A DNA stretch of 12,529 nt, taken from Cenarchaeum sp. SB0662_bin_33 (lineage in GTDB: Archaea; Thermoproteota; Nitrososphaeria; Nitrososphaerales; Nitrosopumilaceae). Below are positions 1 to 6,672 of this stretch, piece by piece. Location: contig VXON01000058.1 of NCBI GenBank assembly GCA_009840065.1, positions 1 through 12,529 on the forward strand. Reading direction: 5' to 3'. Position numbers and translations under genes: made by a program. Each line of letters starts with the position of its first letter. Position 1 is the stretch's first letter. The notes beneath the pieces were generated by a model. It saw nothing but the letters and a program-made list of their open reading frames with translations. It was not told where the DNA came from and made no database searches.

Positions 1-99
1 CCGAAGGGACTTGCGCACTTCCCCTTTATGTACCTTGAGATCCAACCCCTAATTTAACACATTGTACTTGACTAGGTAGTGCATATTTCCCCAAACAAA

Positions 100-430
100 A
101 GACTGCTTTTTACGGATGTATCCACGTACTTCAAAAAGCAAAACACTTTCCGATCAGCTGAGTTTTAGACAATTACGTTCTGGGCCGAGGTGGCGAAAGG
201 CCACAACCATGCATCAAGAGACTGTACGGTAAACACCCATGGCAAGGGACGTCTAGGCGTAGAGGATTCTTTATACCCGGCCATGGCACGCGCCATGGTC
301 ATATGAAGCGCCAAGCGGAGTCCAGAGTTGTAAAACTGGGATGGTAATGATCTCGCAGGAACGAGTCATTCGTTCTTGTGGGAGGAACTTGGAATGAGGT
401 TGCATGATGCCTGAGCTTTGGCCGGGACAC
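100..430 (+). ncRNA. Candidate structured non-coding RNA, family unknown
   Basis: No reading frame of note covers this stretch, but it folds well. Visible helices: a 14-bp stem 351-364 with 370-383 around a 5-nt loop; a 9-bp stem 279-287 with 292-300 around ACGC; a 5-bp hairpin 190-194 with 200-204 around GAAAG; a 7-bp helix 164-170 with 251-257 enclosing that hairpin; and an 8-bp inverted repeat 104-111 with 133-140. The stems contain six G-T pairs (for example 355-379, 358-376, 280-299, 165-256), which are wobble pairs only if the plus strand is the RNA; on the minus strand they would be A-C mismatches. Part of 200-257 resembles conserved S-domain stretches of RNase P RNA as I recall them, but the catalytic-core P4 sequences are not found, so I do not name it. 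Ends are approximate. Confidence 0.45.
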
Positions 431-751
431 AACCACATTTTTAGTATACTTCCTGCCGAAGAACCCATGCTGAATAATGCAAAAACCTTCTGGCCAATAT
501 TAACACACAAATTGATATTTTTTATTACACATCACATGTATAGGGCTCCGGAGAACAAGTTGTGGTACATAATTCCCATACTCTTTGGAGTGATAGGTGG
601 CTTTGTTATCTGGTTTATACTACGCAAGTCGGACCCCAATATGGCAAGGAACTGCCTACTTGTAGGGGCCCTCTCATCACTTGTGTCGATGACGCTATAC
701 TTTGCACTAGGTAGTTGGGAGCAGACTGGGCCGCTTCCATGGAATGCTTAA
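404..751 (+). CDS. Small two-helix membrane protein, function unknown
   Basis: A 115-aa reading frame from the first ATG. Two hydrophobic segments are clear: about residues 53-73 (LWYIIPILFGVIGGFVIWF) and 83-103 (NCLLVGALSSLVSMTLYFA). They are joined by a short polar linker, RKSDPNMAR. That helix-RxxDPxxA-helix layout is, from memory, a recurring small domain in thaumarchaeal proteins of unknown role. The true start may be the ATG at 467 (residue 22), because a TATA-like TTTTTAGTATACTT lies 16-30 nt before it and the first 21 residues overlap the end of the structured region. The TAA stop overlaps the stop of the convergent RadB-like gene by 4 bp (TTAA). Function cannot be assigned. Confidence 0.75.
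   Translation: MMPELWPGHNHIFSILPAEEPMLNNAKTFWPILTHKLIFFITHHMYRAPENKLWYIIPILFGVIGGFVIWFILRKSDPNMARNCLLVGALSSLVSMTLYFALGSWEQTGPLPWNA
437..451 (+). promoter_or_regulatory. Possible TATA box for the small membrane protein
   Basis: The AT-rich stretch TTTTTAGTATACTT lies 16-30 nt before the ATG at 467, the usual place for an archaeal TATA box on a leaderless transcript. If it is used, the protein starts at 467 and not 404. Confidence 0.3.
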
Positions 752-1377
752 CTGATGGATCGTATACCCGTATGTGTTATCACATATTGAAACTGCATCT
801 CCCTGTGGGCCAAGGAAAGATGTGCCGCATATTTGGGCGGACCGGCAAGATGCAACTTTACATGAGTGTATAAATCAATTATATAATCTAGGTTTTCAAT
901 ATTCTCAACCCCTGAATATCTCATCATATTTGATATTATGATGGGTATTCTACGGCTTAGTGCCAAACATGACATCTCCTGCATATGGGTAGCAAACCTT
1001 TGGTTTCTAATGTATTGTTTATTCTCCTTGTAATACTCGTACGTAAACAGGTCTGTCACATTATCCAATACTACCATGGAGACATCATCAAATCGATGAA
1101 TTGATGCCATCTGCTCTACCACATTGGTGACCCGGCATACCTGTATCCTGTCTAAAGCCGAGTCATCCTGGCATATGTCACGTATTCTTTCAGGCCTAAA
1201 GCTCCCGGTGGCATCTATGTATCCTACCTTGTATCCGGCCTGGACTACCCCTGATGTAATCTGTATCAGTGCCTGCGTCTTGCCAGCACCCCCGGGCCCG
1301 TAGATGTCAAGTATGGTTCCAGGCAGCAGACTGCCACCCAGGAATCTGTCCATCTCACCAATACCTGTACACATCAT
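748..1377 (-). CDS. RadB-like RecA-superfamily ATPase
   Basis: A 209-aa single-domain RecA-fold ATPase. Walker A is GPGGAGKT at residues 27-34 and Walker B is MVVLD at about 101-105, followed by a conserved-looking N106. The N-terminal CTGIGEMDRFLGG matches the start of the RadA/RadB/KaiC core (usually TGxxxLDxLLGGG). There is no helix-hairpin-helix N-terminal domain, and at 209 residues it fits RadB-type paralogues and not full-length RadA (about 320 aa). Such proteins are thought to assist the RadA recombinase in homologous recombination. It starts with two consecutive ATGs, and a TTTTAT box on the minus strand at 1401-1406 lies 24-29 nt upstream, consistent with a leaderless mRNA. Its stop codon overlaps that of the convergent membrane-protein gene. 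A KaiC-like or RadC-type paralogue is the alternative. Confidence 0.82.
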   Translation of the reverse strand: MMCTGIGEMDRFLGGSLLPGTILDIYGPGGAGKTQALIQITSGVVQAGYKVGYIDATGSFRPERIRDICQDDSALDRIQVCRVTNVVEQMASIHRFDDVSMVVLDNVTDLFTYEYYKENKQYIRNQRFATHMQEMSCLALSRRIPIIISNMMRYSGVENIENLDYIIDLYTHVKLHLAGPPKYAAHLSLAHREMQFQYVITHTGIRSIS

Positions 1378-1400
1378 GTATTATCATTTTAATCTCCATG

Positions 1401-1408
1401 ATAAAAGG
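1401..1408 (-). promoter_or_regulatory. TATA-like box of the RadB-like gene
   Basis: On the minus strand this reads CCTTTTAT, 24-31 nt before the first ATG of the RadB-like gene. The spacing fits a leaderless archaeal transcript. Confidence 0.4.
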
Positions 1409-1435
1409 AGAGTATATCCCCCTGGGAAGGAAGGC

Positions 1436-1457
1436 TTTTATTCCCAATAAATTAAAA
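1436..1457 (+). promoter_or_regulatory. AT-rich promoter region of the LSm-metK operon
   Basis: TTTTAT at 1436-1441 and AATAAATTAAAA at 1446-1457 lie 14-35 nt before the LSm ATG. One of them is likely the TATA box. The 93-bp gap to the divergent RadB-like gene is large enough for two separate promoters. Confidence 0.4.
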
Positions 1458-1470
1458 AAAACCAAGTGTA

Positions 1471-1713
1471 ATGTCCCAAACAAATGTTCAACGCCCGTTG
1501 ACAACCCTACAGAAGAATACCAAAAAGAGGGTTACTGTACGACTCAAGAATGAGGTAGAGTACAAAGGAAAGATGGATAATGTAGACTCTTACATGAATT
1601 TGATCATGACCAACGCTGAAGAGATACAATCAAGTAAGGTTGTAGGCAAGTATGGTCAAATTATTGTAAGAGGCAACAATGTATTGTTCATCAAACTCGA
1701 AAATGAACTCTAA
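1471..1713 (+). CDS. Archaeal Sm-like protein (LSm/SmAP)
   Basis: An 80-aa protein, the usual size for a single LSm domain. The Sm1 motif spans about residues 19-48 (from KRVTVRLKNEVEYKG through D39 and N43 of the VDSYMNLIM segment). The Sm2 motif IIVRGNNVLFIKL is at 64-76, with R67-G68-N69 in the usual RNA-contact position. SmAPs form homoheptameric rings that bind U-rich RNA and take part in RNA processing and turnover. The ATG at 1471 leaves a short N-terminal helix before the fold, as expected. The gene overlaps metK by 11 nt if metK starts at 1703, so the two are likely co-transcribed. Confidence 0.9.
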   Translation: MSQTNVQRPLTTLQKNTKKRVTVRLKNEVEYKGKMDNVDSYMNLIMTNAEEIQSSKVVGKYGQIIVRGNNVLFIKLENEL

Positions 1714-2875
1714 CTCATCCTACCTGTTCACGTCAGAATCAGTAACTGAAGGACACCCTGACAAGGTTTGTGATCAAATATCTGATGCATTCGTGGATGC
1801 CTACATACGTGATGATCCTGACTCTAGGGTGGCCGTTGAGGCCATGGTGACTACAGGTTTCGTGTCTGTAGCCGGCGAAGTTACATCAAAGACAGACCTT
1901 GATGCTGTACAACAGGAGACGATTGTCAGGCAGATAATTCGGGAGATTGGATATGATAACGCCGACTTGAAATTTGATACAGACTCCTGTGAGGTAGTAC
2001 TTCGCCTGCACCCCCAAAGTCCTGACATAGGCCTGGGCGTGGATGCCACACTGGACAGGAACCAGGGTGCCGGAGATCAGGGCCTGATGTTTGGATATGC
2101 CACCAACGAGACTCCGGAACTGATGCCAATGCCCATACTGTTGGCTCACAAACTGACGCGCCAATTATCACATGTACGCCGAACCAAAGCAGTTCCATGG
2201 ATAAGACCTGATGGCAAGTCCCAGGTATCCGTTCGGTATGAGGGTGGGAGACCCGTTGCCATAGAGACAGTAGTGGTGTCCACGCAGCATGATCCCGACA
2301 TATCCAACCAGACCATACATGAAACAATAATTGAGCAGGTGATAAAGCCGGTCTTGGGAGATCTGTGGAATGACTCGATAAACATACATATCAATCCTAC
2401 CGGCCGCTTTGTAATTGGCGGTCCACATGGCGATGCGGGGGTCACCGGCCGCAAGATAATAGTGGATACATACGGCGGCATGTCCCGGCATGGCGGAGGC
2501 GCATTCTCGGGCAAGGATCCCTCCAAGGTGGATAGATCAGCCAGCTATATGTGTCGATACATAGCAAAAAACATAGTGGCTGCGGGCTTGGCCGACAGAT
2601 GCGAAGTACAGGTCGCATACGCCATAGGTATGAGCGAGCCGGTCTCGCTTTACGTTGCAACATTTGGTACCGGCCACATACCGGACAAGGAGATAGAGAA
2701 TATAGTCCGCAAGAACTTTGATCTGACCCCGTCAGGTATTGTATCACAGTTGAACCTGAAACGACCCATATACCAAAAATCATCCACATACGGCCACTTT
2801 GGTCGTGAGGAACCAGAGTTTGTCTGGGAGAGAACTGATAAGGCAGACACACTACGCCGGTCTGCCGGACTCTAA
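1703..2875 (+). CDS. metK: S-adenosylmethionine synthetase, bacterial/eukaryal type
   Basis: Makes S-adenosylmethionine from methionine and ATP. With the start at 1703 the protein is 390 aa, close to the 384 of E. coli MetK, and begins MNSNSSYLFTSESVTEGHPDK, aligning with the E. coli N-terminus. The frame also opens at 1679, which would add 8 residues and overlap the LSm gene by 35 nt; 1703 is preferred. Motifs: GHPDK (17-21), GAGDQGLMFGYA (122-133), GGPHGDAGVTGRK (239-251) and the phosphate-binding GGGAFSGKDPSKVDRS (264-279). This is the bacterial/eukaryal family, unlike the divergent MAT typical of most archaea. Its last 24 nt overlap the convergent SDR gene. Its product feeds corrin methylation, among other uses. 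Confidence 0.95.
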   Translation: MNSNSSYLFTSESVTEGHPDKVCDQISDAFVDAYIRDDPDSRVAVEAMVTTGFVSVAGEVTSKTDLDAVQQETIVRQIIREIGYDNADLKFDTDSCEVVLRLHPQSPDIGLGVDATLDRNQGAGDQGLMFGYATNETPELMPMPILLAHKLTRQLSHVRRTKAVPWIRPDGKSQVSVRYEGGRPVAIETVVVSTQHDPDISNQTIHETIIEQVIKPVLGDLWNDSINIHINPTGRFVIGGPHGDAGVTGRKIIVDTYGGMSRHGGGAFSGKDPSKVDRSASYMCRYIAKNIVAAGLADRCEVQVAYAIGMSEPVSLYVATFGTGHIPDKEIENIVRKNFDLTPSGIVSQLNLKRPIYQKSSTYGHFGREEPEFVWERTDKADTLRRSAGL

Positions 2876-3694
2876 AAAGTCATGAAACTTCATCTGCACC
2901 ATATCTGCTAGTCTGCTGTGGTCCCCCACAAAGCTGCCCATCATTATATTCAAATCATCTATCGAATAGTATGTTTTCTCATTACAAATGGCCCGTCTAT
3001 ATGCCTCCTCTGCATCCATATGGGTTATTCTTGCGTCCCCCTTGGTGAATATTTTAACATACGTCTTGTATGGTATGATGCGGGGCCCCACCATATCCAA
3101 TGTATGATTGCAGAACGCATCATCACTTGCGGCCTTTAATACAATACTGACAACATCATGTATGGATATGGGCTGCATCACATATCTGCCCGAACCTGGA
3201 ATTATTATGCTGCCATCCTCAAGCTGCCTCTGTAAACTACAACTCAGATAGTCATCCTGGCCTATTATGTACGAGGGACGAAATATCACATAGTCTAGTC
3301 CTGACTCTTTTATTGCCTGCTCGGCCATATACTTTGCTATGAAATAGTCTAGCTTGGTATCTGTAGAGACTCCAAGACCGCTAAAGTATATGATTCTGGG
3401 TATGCCCGCATCCCTGCACCATCTTATTACGCTCTTGGCAGGACGCTGATTGCTCATATAATACTGCAGATCTACAGTCTGCATGCCGCTTCCAACTAGG
3501 TGTATTGCTACATCAAACCCCTGAATATACTGTATGATGTCATCAGAGTAGTCTGTATGTAGACTTTTTTCATTATTATATGATGGTGTGACCTTACTAC
3601 GGGATGTTGAGACAATCTGATGGCCTGCCTCTGAGAGTGCGCGCCGAATATTTTTAGCCACAAAGCCACTAGCCCCGGTCACTAATATCTTCAT
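2852..3694 (-). CDS. NAD(P)-binding atypical SDR, NDUFA9-like
   Basis: A 280-aa extended/atypical short-chain dehydrogenase. The Rossmann nucleotide-binding loop is GASGFVA at residues 7-13. A YFIAK sequence at 117-121 matches the YxxxK active-site pattern, followed by AEQAIKESGLDYVIFRPS (124-141). That arrangement resembles the complex I accessory subunit NDUFA9 and NmrA-like nucleoside-diphosphate-sugar epimerase relatives. The substrate is unknown; a role near the NADH dehydrogenase complex is only a family-based guess. Its 3' end overlaps metK by 24 bp antisense. It diverges from cbiD across 53 bp that must hold both promoters. Confidence 0.8.
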   Translation of the reverse strand: MKILVTGASGFVAKNIRRALSEAGHQIVSTSRSKVTPSYNNEKSLHTDYSDDIIQYIQGFDVAIHLVGSGMQTVDLQYYMSNQRPAKSVIRWCRDAGIPRIIYFSGLGVSTDTKLDYFIAKYMAEQAIKESGLDYVIFRPSYIIGQDDYLSCSLQRQLEDGSIIIPGSGRYVMQPISIHDVVSIVLKAASDDAFCNHTLDMVGPRIIPYKTYVKIFTKGDARITHMDAEEAYRRAICNEKTYYSIDDLNIMMGSFVGDHSRLADMVQMKFHDFLESGRPA

Positions 3695-3710
3695 AAATTT
3701 TGTATAAAAT

Positions 3711-3725
3711 TTAAAAAATTAAAAG
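3711..3725. promoter_or_regulatory. AT-rich core of a divergent promoter (NDUFA9-like SDR / cbiD)
   Basis: The 53-bp gap 3695-3747 is centred on TTAAAAAATTAAAAG. The symmetric TTAA at 3719-3722 sits midway, about 26 nt from each start codon, which is where a TATA box is expected for leaderless transcripts in both directions. Confidence 0.5.
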
Positions 3726-3735
3726 ATACGTATCT
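3724..3735. promoter_or_regulatory. Perfect 12-bp palindrome, candidate operator before cbiD
   Basis: AGATACGTATCT is its own reverse complement. It lies between the central AT element and the cbiD start codon (13-24 nt upstream), where a bound protein would block RNA polymerase. No regulator gene is adjacent, so the operator role is inference. Confidence 0.4.
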
Positions 3736-3747
3736 GATAAATACATA

Positions 3748-4830
3748 ATGACAAAACTGCGCACCGGCTATACCACCGGTACCTGCGCCACTGCCGGGGC
3801 AAAGGCAGCACTAATGCTGCTAAACAATATACAATCATCAGTAGTTCTGGTGCGGCTGCCCCGAGGTGATTATATCGACATACCCATAGAGTCATGCAGC
3901 CTGACTGAGCGAGGAGCTAGATGTACAATAATAAAGGATGGTGGTGATGACCCCGATGTCACCCACGGCGCCCGGATTGTAACTGAGATAACACCGGGCA
4001 TAACACCGAATATAATTACGATACATGGTGGTATGGGAGTGGGAGTTGTAACCAAACCCGGTCTGGGATTAGAGATAGGGGGGCCGGCCATAAACCCCGT
4101 ACCAAGACGTATGATTCAGGAGAATCTTCGGGAGGTGGATAATGACACAATACAAAAGACCGGCCTACAGGTGACCGTCTCGGTCCCTGATGGCATAAAA
4201 CTGGGCCCCAAGACCGATAATCCCCGGCTGGGAATTGTGGGGGGAATCTCCATACTTGGTACCAGCGGTATTGTAATACCGTTTTCAACCGCATCGTTTG
4301 CCGCTTCAATACGACAAAACCTTGATGTGGCCGTAGCCATGAAGGGTGATACTGTAGTCCTTACAACCGGCAATCGCAGTGAGGAGTATGCCAAAAAACT
4401 TGTAAAATTACCGGAACACTGCTACGTGCAGATAGGTGACTTTTCCGGATATGCAGTGCAGGAGTGCGGCAGAAAGGGTCTTGAAAGGGCATATGTGGTG
4501 GGATTTATAGGAAAACTGGCAAAGATGGCCGCGGGCGTGTCCCAGACGCATGTAAAGGGCTCCAAGGTAGATATGAAGCTGCTGTCGTGCATAGCAGAAG
4601 AGTGTGGAGCCCCTGATTCAATAATACATGACATACAAAAGGCAAATACGGCAAGGCATGTCATGGAGATTATACAAGATAACAGCATATCAGGTTTTTT
4701 TGATAAAATATGTCAACTTGTCTACAAGCACATGCAGAGTCGCGCCGGCAGGACATCCTTATGCGTGGTGATGTTTGATTTTGAGGGGACAGTCATAGGA
4801 AGCATTCCCAAAATATCACTAGATATCTAG
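3748..4830 (+). CDS. cbiD: Cobalt-precorrin-5B C1-methyltransferase CbiD
   Basis: Catalyses SAM-dependent methylation at C1 in the early-cobalt (anaerobic-type) corrin pathway, after ring contraction. The 360-aa protein has the family hallmarks: RTGYTTGTCA at residues 5-14, KDGGDDPDVTHG at 63-74, the glycine-rich GGMGVGVVTKPGLG (94-107), LGIVGGISILGTSGIV at 161-176, and VGFIGKLAKMAAGVSQTH at 251-268. Length is typical. The start directly precedes the N-terminal hallmark, and the upstream 53-bp gap suggests a leaderless transcript. It heads the plus-strand cobalamin genes; cbiG follows after 43 bp with its own TATA-like box. Confidence 0.96.
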   Translation: MTKLRTGYTTGTCATAGAKAALMLLNNIQSSVVLVRLPRGDYIDIPIESCSLTERGARCTIIKDGGDDPDVTHGARIVTEITPGITPNIITIHGGMGVGVVTKPGLGLEIGGPAINPVPRRMIQENLREVDNDTIQKTGLQVTVSVPDGIKLGPKTDNPRLGIVGGISILGTSGIVIPFSTASFAASIRQNLDVAVAMKGDTVVLTTGNRSEEYAKKLVKLPEHCYVQIGDFSGYAVQECGRKGLERAYVVGFIGKLAKMAAGVSQTHVKGSKVDMKLLSCIAEECGAPDSIIHDIQKANTARHVMEIIQDNSISGFFDKICQLVYKHMQSRAGRTSLCVVMFDFEGTVIGSIPKISLDI

Positions 4831-4841
4831 TGGTACAAAGG

Positions 4842-4849
4842 TATTTTAT
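4842..4849 (+). promoter_or_regulatory. TATA-like box before cbiG
   Basis: TATTTTAT lies 25-32 nt before the cbiG ATG within the 43-bp cbiD-cbiG gap. It suggests that cbiG-cbiX-cbiC can be transcribed separately from cbiD. Confidence 0.4.
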
Positions 4850-4873
4850 GCAATACATGACATCCCCAATATA

Positions 4874-5923
4874 ATGAAGGTGGCAGTTCTGGCGATAACA
4901 AAGAATGGCAAAAAAATCGGACAGAGACTGACAGAGGCATTTCCCAACATGACATTGTACTCTCCTAAAAAACTGCAGGGCCCCGAATCCGGCATAATGT
5001 GGTATGATGAATCTACAACTCAGATGGCCGGAGAACTATTCACCAAATATGATGGCATAGTGTATTTATTTTCATTAGGGGCGGTAATCCGGCTGATAGC
5101 CCCACACCTCCGGGATAAAAAGAGTGATCCCGCTGTAATAGTGATAGATGACAGACTCTGCTTTGTGATAAGTGTCCTGTCCGGGCATCTGGGAGGCGCC
5201 AATGCCCTAGCCCGCAAGATTGCAGAGCGCATGGGCGCAACACCTGTCATAACCACTGCGGCCGATGTCAACAAGACCATCGCTGTGGATTTGGTGGGCA
5301 GGGATTTGGGCTGGGTCATTGATGATGATGTCAACGTGACTCGAATCAGTGCATATATGATCAATCAAGAACCCATAGGCGTATTTCAGGATGCCGGTTC
5401 TAAAGAGTGGTGGCCCCGCCCATTACCATCCAATGTCACCATATATGATACTCTAGAGAGTCTCACACAATCCAACAGCAAGGGCTACCTTATAATCACT
5501 GATCGCATAATGCCTGATGATATTGCAGATAAATCTGTAATTTACAGGCCACCATCACTTGTCGTGGGGGTCGGGTTGCACTACAATACAACAGCAGACA
5601 CCATTCAGAAGGGTATATCACAATCACTAAAAAAATATAATCTCTGCATAAAATGCATTGCAAAAATCGCATCCATAGAAAAACCTCGTCCGATACAGGG
5701 AATACAGGATGCATCTGACATGCTTAATGTGCCATTACAGCTGGTGGACCGGGGTGATCTTGCCCGGATTCCAATACCAAATCCATCTGGCGTGGTGGAG
5801 GAATTTGAGGGTACTCCTAGCGTCTCTGAGGCCGCAGCCATACTGGTCTCAAACGGCAATCTAATAGTAGAGAAGCAAAAATTTCCTCCCGACCTGACGG
5901 TGGCGGTGGCGAGAATACTATGA
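4874..5923 (+). CDS. cbiG: Cobalt-precorrin-5A hydrolase CbiG
   Basis: Opens the delta-lactone of cobalt-precorrin-5A and releases the two-carbon fragment, completing ring contraction before CbiD acts. The 349-aa protein has the expected parts. The N-terminal domain carries GAVIR (69-73), IDDRLCFVISVLSGHLGGAN (91-110) and the following TPVITTAADVN. A variable middle runs roughly 145-225. The C-terminal domain starts at PPSLVVGVGLHYNT (226-239) and ends with the SVSEAAA signature (316-322). It is the stand-alone form, not fused to CbiH or CbiE. The stop overlaps the cbiX start by 4 nt (ATGA), indicating translational coupling. Confidence 0.95.
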   Translation: MKVAVLAITKNGKKIGQRLTEAFPNMTLYSPKKLQGPESGIMWYDESTTQMAGELFTKYDGIVYLFSLGAVIRLIAPHLRDKKSDPAVIVIDDRLCFVISVLSGHLGGANALARKIAERMGATPVITTAADVNKTIAVDLVGRDLGWVIDDDVNVTRISAYMINQEPIGVFQDAGSKEWWPRPLPSNVTIYDTLESLTQSNSKGYLIITDRIMPDDIADKSVIYRPPSLVVGVGLHYNTTADTIQKGISQSLKKYNLCIKCIAKIASIEKPRPIQGIQDASDMLNVPLQLVDRGDLARIPIPNPSGVVEEFEGTPSVSEAAAILVSNGNLIVEKQKFPPDLTVAVARIL

Positions 5924-6672
5924 GGAGGGGGCTATTAATTGTTGATCGGGGAAGCAGGGAGCCTGAGGTGTCCAAGGAATTAGACGTAATTACTAAAAAA
6001 GTGCATACCCGGGGCGGATATGACTATGCCGATTTTTGTTTTCTTGAGGTACTGCCCCCATTCATAAATGATGCTATACAAAAATGCCCCTCGGACAATC
6101 TGGATACATTAACAATAGTGCCATACTTTCTGTATCCTGGAAGAAAGATAAAGGCATGTGTTACAAGTATAATGAAATACCAGCAAAACATAAAGACAAA
6201 ATTTCTAGTCACCAAACCCATGAGCATGCATCCAATCATGGCGAAACTGGTAGACAGGCGGATAATTGATACACTAAAAAAGAATAATCAAGATATAAAC
6301 CGAAATAAAACCGATGTGTTATTGATAGGCCATGGCAGCAAGGATATCAACGCTCAACTCTCCATAAATTATATTGTAAAAGAACTACAAAAATCATACA
6401 GGAATGTAAGCAGGTGCTTTTTAGAGATAGAGCAGCCGGACATTCGGACTGGAATTGCAAGATGCGAGAGAGACGATCCATTAGTCTTGGTTATAGTATT
6501 TTATTTTCTTCACGAGGGCATACATGTTAAAAAGGACATAAAATGCGATCTATTGCCAGCCCTTGAAAGATCAAGATTAAAAAACGCCTACATAACAAAC
6601 CATATAGGAACTGATGATGCCATGGTTGACTTAATTTTAGAACGGGCACTGGAGGTGGAGGATGCAGACTAG
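5920..6672 (+). CDS. cbiX: Sirohydrochlorin cobaltochelatase CbiX, two-domain form
   Basis: Inserts cobalt into sirohydrochlorin, the entry step of the early-cobalt pathway. At 250 aa it is the long form with two tandem CbiX domains. The second domain keeps the metal-binding and catalytic histidines: LLIGHGSK (H138) and EGIHVKKDI (H202), with FLEIEQP between. In the first domain the equivalents are IVDRGSR (Arg10 where IVDHGSR is usual) and PGRKIKAC (Lys76 where His is expected), so the first site looks inactive and only the second is likely to handle metal. The gene starts within the cbiG stop codon and overlaps cbiC by 11 nt. A ferrochelatase-type (SirB) role is possible, but the context points to cobalt. 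Confidence 0.92.
   Translation: MRRGLLIVDRGSREPEVSKELDVITKKVHTRGGYDYADFCFLEVLPPFINDAIQKCPSDNLDTLTIVPYFLYPGRKIKACVTSIMKYQQNIKTKFLVTKPMSMHPIMAKLVDRRIIDTLKKNNQDINRNKTDVLLIGHGSKDINAQLSINYIVKELQKSYRNVSRCFLEIEQPDIRTGIARCERDDPLVLVIVFYFLHEGIHVKKDIKCDLLPALERSRLKNAYITNHIGTDDAMVDLILERALEVEDAD
6651..6657 (+). promoter_or_regulatory. Shine-Dalgarno site of cbiC inside cbiX
   Basis: GGAGGTG is complementary to the archaeal 16S 3' end and ends 4 nt before the ATG at 6662. It supports that start, with the 11-nt overlap, over the in-frame ATG at 6701. Confidence 0.55.

Noticed and set aside
1..57. Frame open from the left edge (ending ...FMYLEIQPLI, TAA at 55-57)
   Set aside because: Only 18 codons, no recognisable family, and a small hairpin overlaps it. 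It may be the end of a gene but cannot be supported.
271..510. 79-codon minus-strand frame across the structured region
   Set aside because: It crosses strong RNA-like stems and the start of the membrane-protein gene, and its product has no domain-like pattern.
1269..1553. 94-codon plus-strand frame spanning the RadB-like gene start and the LSm start
   Set aside because: It covers two promoters and overlaps two well-supported genes in other frames.
1801..2852. Several 66-136 codon minus-strand frames inside metK
   Set aside because: Antisense shadows of a strongly conserved gene; none shows a domain.
3695..3747. Cobalamin riboswitch upstream of cbiD
   Set aside because: The gap is only 53 bp, far too short for the aptamer, and its conserved core is absent.
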